From: Bacteroidota bacterium
GTDB taxonomy: Bacteria; Bacteroidota; Bacteroidia; Bacteroidales; VadinHA17
DNA: 23,278 nt
Direction of reading: 5' to 3'
NCBI GenBank assembly: GCA_012838685.1
Contig: DUOU01000281.1
Span: 1-23,278, forward strand
This document shows positions 17,201-22,939 of this stretch, piece by piece. Every line of letters starts with the position of its first letter. Within the stretch, counting starts at the first letter, position 1. Below the pieces are notes generated by a model that saw nothing but the letters and a program-made list of their open reading frames with translations, had not been told where the DNA came from and made no database searches. Both the position numbers and the translations under genes were made by a program.

Positions 17201-17527
17201 AAGGGATTCATCGAGAATGATCTCAAGCTTTTCGGCTATCTCATTTTCAATTTTATCTATTTTATTGTAGTACTCCTCTTTGACATATACGTCAACTTCG
17301 TTATCCGCTTGGGTTTTCAGTTCCTGTATCTGTGACTCTTCCTTCGATACATATTCCCTGATCCTCTTCTTGAGGTCAAAGCTCTTCTCACGAAGCTGAT
17401 CGTTTGTGAGACCAACTATTTTTTCGGATTCAACATGGATTTTGTTTACGTATGGGGTAATCTCCTTGATGTCCCTTTCATACTTATTACCAAGAAACAG
17501 CCCCAGAACTTTAGTTATAATGCTCAT
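14204..17527 (-). CDS. secA: Preprotein translocase ATPase SecA
   Basis: Drives protein export through SecYEG by ATP hydrolysis. The protein is 1107 residues from the ATG at 17527; an upstream in-frame TTG at 17539 is less likely. Walker A TGEGKT is at about 194-199 and the DEVD box at about 300-303. LRGRSGRQGDPGSS and the TNMAGRGTD motif mark the second helicase domain. The C-terminal zinc-binding motif CPCGSGKKYKHCH (C1080, C1082, C1091, H1092), which binds SecB and lipid, is intact. It is about 200 residues longer than E. coli SecA. Extra sequence includes a charged N-terminal stretch (about 60-105) and a block after PLIISGP (about 325-420), which I recall as common in Bacteroidota SecA. 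It converges with dapA. Confidence 0.98.
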   Translation of the reverse strand: MSIITKVLGLFLGNKYERDIKEITPYVNKIHVESEKIVGLTNDQLREKSFDLKKRIREYVSKEESQIQELKTQADNEVDVYVKEEYYNKIDKIENEIAEKLEIILDESLPEAFAIVKETAKRFKENKELEVTALDYDKELASTRENIAIKGDKAYWNNSWIAGGNPIFWDMCHYDVQLIGGVALHKGKIAEMSTGEGKTLVATLPVFLNALAGRGVHVVTVNDYLSKRDSEWMGPIYEFHGLTVDCIDKHQPNSQARRKAYDADITFGTNNEFGFDYLRDNMAINPEDLVQRKHNYAIVDEVDSVLIDDARTPLIISGPTSKSDTSQFDELKPKVERLVSAQRKLVTQILVDSKRLIGEGNNEEGGFLLLRAFKGLPKNSALIKFLSEEGIRSLLQKTENFYMQNNSREMPKVTNELFFIIDEKVNSIELTDKGLDLISTSVEDASFFVLPDVGSQIAELEKARLSEREKLLKKDEILQDYAVKSERVHTMSQLLKAYTLFDRDIEYIVVDNKVKIVDEQTGRVLDGRRYSDGLHQAIEAKENVKVEAATQTYATITLQNYFRMYHKLAGMTGTAETEAGELWNIYKLDVVVIPTNKPVIRNDMDDVIYKTKREKYNAVIAEIVDMNKKGRPVLVGTTSVEISELLSRMLKMKGLKHNVLNAKMHQREAEIVAEAGKSGAITIATNMAGRGTDIKLTPEVKEAGGLAIIGTERHESRRVDRQLRGRSGRQGDPGSSIFFVSLEDDLMRLFGSERISGIMDKLGLKEGEMIQHPMISKSIERAQKKVEENNFGIRKRLLEYDDVMNSQREVIYKKRRHALLGERLSVDIANSMYDVVLNLVETYHESNDYENFDFDLIRSFSMDSPVSEAEFQKNTAEELADVVYAKVLDTYKRKEEAISEQAYPVLKNVYERMSHQYENVVVPVSDGVKVFQVITNLKATVESEGKELSKAYEKTVVLASIDDSWKEHLRVMDELRQSVQNATYEQKDPLLIYKLESYDLFKDMLIRMNKDIAGTLMKGRIPTQDTDQVREAQRRRQIENLKTSKSDFSQYGAGGDGDPRKNKKVEPVRIEKKVGRNEPCPCGSGKKYKHCHGRVAEGDPARVSASV

Positions 17528-17554
17528 CTCAATACTCAAATATTATACAAAGTA

Positions 17555-17562
17555 CAAAAATA
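17555..17562 (-). promoter_or_regulatory. -7 element for secA
   Basis: On the minus strand the sequence reads TATTTTTG, an exact TAnnTTTG match, 27 bases before the secA ATG at 17527. No -33 TTTG is evident. Confidence 0.35.
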
Positions 17563-17643
17563 ATGCAATATTCGGAAGATTCACACCAATAGCCAATTGT
17601 TTTGTCTCTTCCGCCTATCGGTCCGGACTACTGGCCGGTTAAT

Positions 17644-17701
17644 GGCAATATTGGATATGGAGAGCGGCTACATTGTCTGTTTTTTTTTGTCCAATATTGC
17701 C
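17644..17701. repeat. 12-bp perfect inverted repeat with a 34-base loop
   Basis: GGCAATATTGGA (17644-17655) is the exact reverse complement of TCCAATATTGCC (17690-17701). The loop contains a run of nine T just before the right arm. The arms lie between the secA promoter and the NlpC/P60-side promoter. They could be a long hairpin, paired regulator sites, or the ends of a very short degenerate mobile element. No transposase or target duplication is seen. Confidence 0.5.
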
Positions 17702-17730
17702 GTACCGTTTCAAAATGGCCCACTAATAGT

Positions 17731-17738
17731 TATTTTTG
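17731..17738 (+). promoter_or_regulatory. Promoter for the small ORF and NlpC/P60 gene
   Basis: TATTTTTG is an exact -7 match. TTTC at 17708-17711 is a one-base variant of the -33 TTTG with a 19-base spacer. It would give a leader of about 140 nt before the peptidase, spanning the small ORF at 17764. Confidence 0.4.
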
Positions 17739-17763
17739 TATAATTATCGCGGAAGGACAACGC

Positions 17764-17874
17764 ATGTCGGGTATAGTTTGTTATAAAGAAAAAGCATACT
17801 CATTGCCAAAAACAGAAAAAATATTAGCTTCGTTGGCTCCTCATGGCCCATCTGGGCTTTATAAAACAAGTTAA
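17764..17874 (+). CDS. 36-codon small ORF resembling the start of an asparagine synthetase (possible leader peptide or gene remnant)
   Basis: An ATG with a good Shine-Dalgarno (GGAAGGA, 6 bases upstream) opens a 36-residue frame ending 12 bases before the NlpC/P60 start. It begins MSGIVCYKEK and ends near LASLAPHGPSGLY. This resembles the N-terminus of glutamine-dependent asparagine synthetases (MCGIxGY...LxxLxHRGPD..G.Y), but the nucleophile Cys2 is Ser and HRGP has become PHGP. If real, it is a nonfunctional fragment of a class II amidotransferase domain; nothing downstream continues it. The alternative is a translated leader or small protein unrelated to that family. The strong ribosome site in a genome that rarely uses them argues for translation. 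Confidence in either reading is low. Confidence 0.25.
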   Translation: MSGIVCYKEKAYSLPKTEKILASLAPHGPSGLYKTS

Positions 17875-17886
17875 AAAAACGAAAAG

Positions 17887-18651
17887 ATGAAAACCTATAT
17901 TTGTGACAATGTTCTCGTGCCTCTAAGATGCGCTCCTTCCCACAAATCCGAGATGGAGAGCCAAATGTTGTTCGGAGAAAAATATGTGATTACCGATAAA
18001 ATTCTTAACTGGTCAAAAATTGCCCTTTTAAATGACAATTGTGAGGGTTGGATAGACACAAACCATCAGATACCTCTTGAATTTAATTTTACAGGGAAAC
18101 CAAGTACGATCAACAAACCTCTTGTTTGCCATAAAGATGACAATACCACGATGGTTTTAGTACCTGGAAGCGAAATATACTCTCCCGACTATATTTCCAA
18201 CTCTTTTTATATCAATAATATAAAATATAACGCGGAACCCTCTTTCAATGAAAGCTGGACAGTGCCTTCAGGAACGCCGGCCGATACCGCTCTCGGTTTT
18301 ATCAATGCGCCATACCTTTGGGGAGGAAAGAGTTATTTGGGTATTGATTGCTCCGGCCTTACCCAACTTGTCTGCAAAATTCATGGAATTCATCTGCCAA
18401 GGAACGGCTCAAAGCAAGTTTTGCACGGTAAGGAGGTAAGTTTTCTTGGGGAGGCCCGTAAAGGCGATCTGCTGTTTTTTGACAATCCGAAGGGAGAGAT
18501 TTCACATGTGGGGCTTCTTGTCGATACTGGCTTGATAATCCATGCGTCCGGAAGGGTCAGGATAGATGTTGTTGACCATCAGGGAATATTCAGGAAAGAG
18601 TTTGGGCAGTACTCACATAAACTGAGGATTATCAAGAGGATGTTTGATTGA
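17887..18651 (+). CDS. NlpC/P60 (C40) cell-wall peptidase with SH3-like N-terminus
   Basis: A 254-residue cysteine peptidase of the NlpC/P60 family that cleaves gamma-D-glutamyl-diaminopimelate bonds in murein peptides. The N-terminal half (about 1-125) is predicted SH3b-like beta structure (VLVPLRCAPS...SEMESQMLFGE), as in YkfC-type enzymes. The catalytic domain follows from about 130: PYLWGGKS then GIDCSGLTQ with Cys155, GDLLFFD, SHVGLLV with His207, and IIHASG with His219. No signal peptide or lipobox is visible (MKTYICDNVLVPL), which suggests a cytoplasmic enzyme acting on imported murein peptides during recycling. It is preceded by a small ORF and converges with the formimidoyltransferase gene with one base between the stops. 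Confidence 0.93.
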   Translation: MKTYICDNVLVPLRCAPSHKSEMESQMLFGEKYVITDKILNWSKIALLNDNCEGWIDTNHQIPLEFNFTGKPSTINKPLVCHKDDNTTMVLVPGSEIYSPDYISNSFYINNIKYNAEPSFNESWTVPSGTPADTALGFINAPYLWGGKSYLGIDCSGLTQLVCKIHGIHLPRNGSKQVLHGKEVSFLGEARKGDLLFFDNPKGEISHVGLLVDTGLIIHASGRVRIDVVDHQGIFRKEFGQYSHKLRIIKRMFD

Positions 18652-18652
18652 A

Positions 18653-19666
18653 TTACCGAAAATAACGCATCAAGGAATATTCCAGTATTTTTTCCTGGGG
18701 CTCAAATGGCCTGATATCGTCCAACCCCAGTCGTTCCACCGCGATATTGACAAGTTCATTTTCCGGAATTTCCCCACTGTTTCCAAAAAACCTCCCGGCA
18801 TCCATCAAGGCTCTTAAGGGAACCATTCCAACCAGTTCAGAACCGGTAACCTTCACTCCATGTTCTGAGGCCAGTTTAACCACTTCATTGTAAGCGATAT
18901 GTACAGGTGTAACATCTATATTGGTCAGGTTCATCGATACTTGTGCCCTTTTATACTGTTCCATATACCAGCCAATGGCCTTTACATTTTTCAGTCTGCC
19001 GGGTATCCTGACTTTTTCTCCGTTATCCATGGAGATTACTTTGCCGCTTTCCCTGATGTTTTTGGCTATCTCTTCGGCGATTTTAAGGGAACCAGTGTCA
19101 AGGTTTACATTGAAAGCGACCAAAAAATTTCTGGCGCCAACCACGGTTGCCCCACTTTTCGCGTTAAACTTATCCGGACCATAATCGGGTTTCCATATGG
19201 GATTGTTCAGCTTGTCCTCCAACCCTTCATATTCACCGGCCCTACAACTGGCCAGATCGCGCTTTAACGCTGAAAAGGCCGAGTTTTCATAGCAATAGAC
19301 CGGAATATCCAGTTCGGTGCCGATTCTCTTGGCCACCCTCCTGGATAAAGCGACAGTCTCCTCCATAGATATTCCCGATATCGGAACGAAAGGCAGCACA
19401 TCGCATGCGCCGATTCTCGGATGTTCCCCATGGTGGGTTCTCATGTCGATCAATTCTGAAGCCTCCTTGACGGTTATGAACGATGCTTTTGATACGGCAT
19501 CAGGCGTGCCGACAAAAGTTATGACAGTGCGGTTGGCGTCGAAACCCGGATCAATATCCAAAACTTTTACCCCTTTGACCTTGGCGATCCTGTCCGCTAT
19601 TGCCCAAACAAGATCAAGATCCCGACCTTCGCTGATATTGGGGATACACTCTACAATTCTCTTCAT
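18653..19666 (-). CDS. Glutamate formimidoyltransferase
   Basis: Transfers the formimino group of N-formimino-L-glutamate to tetrahydrofolate, the last step of one histidine degradation route. At 337 residues it covers the transferase part only (the N-terminal half of mammalian FTCD). The first residues, MKRIVECIPNISEGRDLD, are the family hallmark. MRTHHGEHPRIGACDVLPFVP-type sequence holds the catalytic His82 and the flanking folate-site residues. GARNFLVAFNVNLDT (about 177-191) and NLTNIDVTPVH (about 244-254) are further family blocks. No other hut gene and no cyclodeaminase is in the window. It reads leftward from ATG 19666 and converges with the NlpC/P60 gene. Confidence 0.95.
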   Translation of the reverse strand: MKRIVECIPNISEGRDLDLVWAIADRIAKVKGVKVLDIDPGFDANRTVITFVGTPDAVSKASFITVKEASELIDMRTHHGEHPRIGACDVLPFVPISGISMEETVALSRRVAKRIGTELDIPVYCYENSAFSALKRDLASCRAGEYEGLEDKLNNPIWKPDYGPDKFNAKSGATVVGARNFLVAFNVNLDTGSLKIAEEIAKNIRESGKVISMDNGEKVRIPGRLKNVKAIGWYMEQYKRAQVSMNLTNIDVTPVHIAYNEVVKLASEHGVKVTGSELVGMVPLRALMDAGRFFGNSGEIPENELVNIAVERLGLDDIRPFEPQEKILEYSLMRYFR

Positions 19667-19862
19667 CTATAAAATTATCGTCCGCAAATATTTAAAGCAC
19701 ATATTTACTGAATATGCCCACAATATAACGAAAATCAAGGCTTTTTATCTGTTTTTGCCGATATAGATGACAAAAACTCAAATGCAATTATTATTTTTAT
19801 ACGATTTGGCTGGACCGGATCCTTGGGAGTCATCCGGCATATTAAAAACAAAAACTAAAAAG

Positions 19863-21200
19863 ATGAAAAAATCACTGACTGTTATATTGTTGCTTTTTCC
19901 GGCACTGCTCCTGTTTTCCCAGGAAGAGAGGGTAAAAACAGGATGGAAATTTGGAGGCGCTCTTCCGGCGGTCACATTTGACACCGATCTGGGATTCCAG
20001 TATGGAGCGCTGGTAGAATTTTTCAACTACGGCGATGGCAGTAACTACCCCGGTTATTCCGATCATATTTATATCGAAGGGTCGAGGTTTACAAAAGGGA
20101 GTGGCATATATAGGTTGATGTTTGAATCCGATCACCTCATTCCAAATGTGGATTGGTCGAGTGACCTCAGTTATTTGCCCGATAAGGCGGCACACTTTTA
20201 CGGCTTTAACGGATATGGGTCGGTTTTCAACAAAGAGTGGATGGACGAAGGGAGCGCCGAATATAAAACCAGGATGTTTTATAGGTACCAACGCAACCAG
20301 TTCAGGTTCAAAAACGATTTTCAAGGTTCTTTGGCGGGTAAAAACTTTAAGTGGAACGCCGGCTTTGCCTTCCAGAATTTCGCGGTAAGTCCGGTTGACA
20401 TTGAAAAATTGAACAAAGGAAAAGATCCGGAAGATTTGTTGCCCGATGTTAACGGATTATTTGATATTTATAAAGACCTTGGAATTATTCCCGCAGATGA
20501 ATCGGATGGAGGGTGGGTAAATTCCCTTAAAGTTGGTCTGTCATGGGATAGCAGGGACAACAAACCCAACCCAATGAAAGGCGTATGGACAGAACTGGGC
20601 ATTGAGGCCGTTCCCGGATTTTTGGGCAATGAATCCAGTTTTTCAAAATTCTATCTTACGCATAGACAATATTTCACATTGATTGAAAACGACCTTTCCC
20701 TTGTTTACAGGGTTGGATATCAGGCTACGCTTACTGGCCATGCCCCGTTCTATTACCAATCACAGGTTATTACATCCAGGTTGACAGGGGCAACAAGTGA
20801 GGGACTCGGCGGTTCCTCAACATTGCGGGGTATAATGAAAAACAGAGTTGTAGGCGATGATTTTGCCTATGCGAATGTGGAATTGAGATGGAAGCCTCTC
20901 TATTTTACCCTGTTCAACCAGGATTTTTATATAGGAATAAACCTTTTCTATGATTTGGGAATGGTCACCAAAGCAATAGAACTACCGGAAGATCTGCTTG
21001 GCCGATATTCAGCTCTTGGACTGGCCGACTCCTATTCTGACTACTTCAAATCCGGCAACGACACTTTCCATCAATCTGCCGGAGCAAGTCTAATGATAGC
21101 CATGAACCAAAATTTTGTCATTGCCGTGGATCTTGGCAAAGCATTTAATGAACAGGACGGTAATATCGGCTTCTCAATGGGGCTTAATTATCTGTTTTGA
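19863..21200 (+). CDS. Outer-membrane barrel protein of the Omp85 (BamA/TamA/D15) superfamily without POTRA domains
   Basis: A 445-residue outer-membrane protein from ATG 19863. An in-frame ATG at 19767 would add 32 polar residues before the signal peptide and is rejected. Residues 1-19 are a clear signal peptide (MKKSLTVILLLF...LFSQ). The rest is beta-rich with alternating aromatics. DSRDNKPNPMKG (229-240) and GLGGSSTLRGI (314-324) are the Omp85 barrel motifs; the RG of the second belongs to the conserved loop-6 RGF/Y element, here RGI. The chain ends in Phe, as expected for barrel insertion by BAM. No POTRA domains and no attached enzyme domain are seen, unlike BamA or the patatin-fused type. 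Its substrate or role is unknown. A secretion pore or lipid/protein export function is possible. Confidence 0.85.
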   Translation: MKKSLTVILLLFPALLLFSQEERVKTGWKFGGALPAVTFDTDLGFQYGALVEFFNYGDGSNYPGYSDHIYIEGSRFTKGSGIYRLMFESDHLIPNVDWSSDLSYLPDKAAHFYGFNGYGSVFNKEWMDEGSAEYKTRMFYRYQRNQFRFKNDFQGSLAGKNFKWNAGFAFQNFAVSPVDIEKLNKGKDPEDLLPDVNGLFDIYKDLGIIPADESDGGWVNSLKVGLSWDSRDNKPNPMKGVWTELGIEAVPGFLGNESSFSKFYLTHRQYFTLIENDLSLVYRVGYQATLTGHAPFYYQSQVITSRLTGATSEGLGGSSTLRGIMKNRVVGDDFAYANVELRWKPLYFTLFNQDFYIGINLFYDLGMVTKAIELPEDLLGRYSALGLADSYSDYFKSGNDTFHQSAGASLMIAMNQNFVIAVDLGKAFNEQDGNIGFSMGLNYLF

Positions 21201-21219
21201 TATTAAAAACCCTTTAATA
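21201..21219 (+). terminator. AT-rich hairpin right after the barrel protein stop
   Basis: TATTAAA (21201-21207) and TTTAATA (21213-21219) are perfectly complementary around AACCC and begin at the base after the stop. With no T-run and few GC pairs, it is a weak terminator candidate or a 3'-end stabiliser. Confidence 0.3.
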
Positions 21220-21439
21220 AGATCAACTCCGGGATAATAGTGCCAATTTTTTCATGCGCCCTTAAAATGTGCTATTATTATGAAAACAATGTCCGTTTGT
21301 TCAATAGTTAAGTGTGGAATTTAAAAATTACCTGTTTTGTAATGTTCTGTTTTTATGTTTATTACAAATAAAAATTGTTAAATATTAATTAAATATCAAA
21401 TATTTCTGTTTTTGTGGGATAACGGAACCATTTTAGAAA

Positions 21440-21447
21440 TATATTTG
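21440..21447 (+). promoter_or_regulatory. Upstream -7 element for kamA
   Basis: TATATTTG is an exact TAnnTTTG match, with a TTTG at 21411-21414 that is 25 bases upstream (a little far for -33). It would give a leader of roughly 95 nt containing the hairpin at about 21462-21486. Confidence 0.3.
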
Positions 21448-21530
21448 CTAGATTTTTTGAAGGAGGCGAGCAAAAAGCTCTCTCTTCTTTAATGTAAAAA
21501 CAGATAAAAAGAAACAGACAAAATTTCAGG

Positions 21531-21538
21531 TAACTTTG
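21531..21538 (+). promoter_or_regulatory. Proximal -7 element for kamA
   Basis: TAACTTTG is an exact TAnnTTTG match ending 12 bases before the ATG at 21551. It argues against the upstream TTG at 21536 as start codon, because that codon lies inside the element. Confidence 0.35.
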
Positions 21539-21550
21539 TTTTACCACAAG

Positions 21551-22798
21551 ATGAATGTTAACATTTCAGAGGTTCCGGATCCTCCCGCGGAGGGTCGCCT
21601 CATTCGCGGTTCTTATTGTGAAGAACCTATCGCGGGTACCACATTATTCCCGCATATCCTTGAAAAAGACCAAACCATTAGTCGACGAAGTTCGGATTTT
21701 CTTCGCCGATATTTCCCTCTAACAGACGAAAATAACTGGAATGACTGGAGATGGCAATTGAGCAACTCCTTTTCAACTTTGGAAGCGTTATCAAAGGTAA
21801 TGGATCTTACTGAAGATGAGATTTACGCTATTAACAGTCTAAAAAATTGCCACCGTCTTCCATTAAGGATTACACCCTATTATTTGTCGTTGATACATGA
21901 CATAGATCGTTTCAACCCTTTACGTAGAACCATGATCCCGACTCCGGAAGAATTTTTCTCTACTGAAACGGAGTGTTCCGATCCATTGGATGAAACAGGC
22001 TCGAGTCCTGTTACAGGTATTGTTCATAGATATCCGGACAGAGCGTTGTTCACGGTAACACAGTTTTGTTCTTCTTATTGCAGGTATTGTACCCGCTCAC
22101 ATTCTGTTGGTAAACTGGGAAATCTTTCGCATAGTGAATGGAACGAAGCTATCAATTACCTCAGAGAACACACGGAAATCAGGGATGTTGTCATAAGCGG
22201 TGGGGATCCCCTGACAATGACAGACCACCGTTTAGAGTTTATTCTGAACACCCTTAGATCAATCAAACATATCGAAATAATACGTATTGGAACGAAAGTA
22301 CCTGTTGTTCTTCCTATGAGGATAACACCCGCATTGACCTCAATGTTAAAAAAATACCATCCCTTGTTCATGAGCATCCATTTTACCCATCCCGACGAGA
22401 TCTCGGTTGAAACAAAAAGGGCATGCGAAATGTTGGCTGATGCGGGCATACCTTTAGGAAGTCAAACCGTTCTGCTAAAGGGAATAAATGATGATCCGGA
22501 AACAATGAAAAGGTTGATGCAAAAACTGTTGACCGCCAGGGTCAGGCCATACTACATATATCAATGTGATCCCATTCCGGGTTCAAGCCATTTCAGGACA
22601 ACAATTGAAGATGGTATAAACATTATTGAAAACCTTAGGGGACACACCAGTGGATACGCTGTTCCCCAATATGTTGTCGATGCTCCCGGGGGAGGCGGAA
22701 AAATTCCTGTTTTACCCGATTATGTTGTCCATAGCGGTCCCGAAAAGTGGGTTTTCAGAAATTATCAGAAAAAACTTTTCGAATACCCAAATAAATAA
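21551..22798 (+). CDS. kamA: KamA-family radical SAM aminomutase (lysine 2,3-aminomutase-like)
   Basis: A 415-residue, PLP-dependent radical SAM enzyme expected to move an alpha-amino group to the beta position, classically L-lysine to L-beta-lysine. The radical SAM motif is CSSYCRYC (C173, C177, C180). VVDAPGGGGK carries the PLP-binding Lys384. NDWRWQL near the N-terminus, SGGDPL, RPYYIYQCD and LRGHTSGYAVPQ are strong family blocks. Asp340 in QCD matches a residue that binds the lysine side-chain amine in clostridial LAM, which favours a basic substrate, although the following PIPG differs from the LAM sequence I recall. The ATG at 21551 is preferred over the TTG at 21536, which lies inside a promoter element. 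Downstream is an ATP-grasp ligase gene, not the acetyltransferase ablB of beta-lysine osmolyte loci, so the product may be ligated. Substrate not proven. Confidence 0.88.
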   Translation: MNVNISEVPDPPAEGRLIRGSYCEEPIAGTTLFPHILEKDQTISRRSSDFLRRYFPLTDENNWNDWRWQLSNSFSTLEALSKVMDLTEDEIYAINSLKNCHRLPLRITPYYLSLIHDIDRFNPLRRTMIPTPEEFFSTETECSDPLDETGSSPVTGIVHRYPDRALFTVTQFCSSYCRYCTRSHSVGKLGNLSHSEWNEAINYLREHTEIRDVVISGGDPLTMTDHRLEFILNTLRSIKHIEIIRIGTKVPVVLPMRITPALTSMLKKYHPLFMSIHFTHPDEISVETKRACEMLADAGIPLGSQTVLLKGINDDPETMKRLMQKLLTARVRPYYIYQCDPIPGSSHFRTTIEDGINIIENLRGHTSGYAVPQYVVDAPGGGGKIPVLPDYVVHSGPEKWVFRNYQKKLFEYPNK

Positions 22799-22846
22799 AT
22801 AAAAGAGTATTCGGACAAATCAAGTTGTGCTATTTTTCATTCTGAG

Positions 22847-22863
22847 AATCATTTTTAATGATT
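22847..22863 (+). terminator. Hairpin between kamA and the ATP-grasp gene
   Basis: AATCATT-TTT-AATGATT is a perfect 7-bp hairpin followed by a T-rich TTATCTT. It is AT-rich, so termination may be partial. It lies 49 bases after the kamA stop and leaves open whether the two genes share one transcript. Confidence 0.3.
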
Positions 22864-22939
22864 TTATCTTAGTTAAGAACGCTATGTCATTAATTGAATG
22901 GCAAGTTGCTGTTTTATATAAAATTTAATACAAAAACAA

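Larger units (their letters stand above)
17528..17763. other. Divergent intergenic region between secA and the NlpC/P60 unit
   Basis: No gene is supported in this stretch. It holds a minus-strand promoter-like element for secA, a 12-bp inverted repeat (17644-17655 with 17690-17701) with a T-tract in its loop, and a plus-strand TATTTTTG element at 17731. The continuous plus-strand frame from 17602 has no homology I can see until the ATG at 17764. Confidence 0.5.
21220..21550. other. AT-rich leader region upstream of kamA
   Basis: No gene is seen. Two exact TAnnTTTG elements point rightward (21440 and 21531). Between them lies a purine-rich/pyrimidine-rich hairpin: GAGC-AAAAA-GCTC (21468-21480), extended below a bulged C by GGAGGA pairing with TCTCTT. 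If the first promoter is used, this hairpin would be in the kamA leader. Confidence 0.4.

Noticed and set aside
17602..17874. 90-codon plus-strand frame reaching into the secA-NlpC gap
   Set aside because: The first 54 codons run through the inverted repeat and have no homology. Only the last 36 codons, with their own ribosome site, merit notice.
19767..19862. 32-residue upstream extension of the Omp85-type protein
   Set aside because: It would bury the obvious signal peptide starting at 19863.
21536..21550. TTG start adding five residues to KamA
   Set aside because: The codon lies inside an exact TAnnTTTG element. The ATG at 21551 is the better start.
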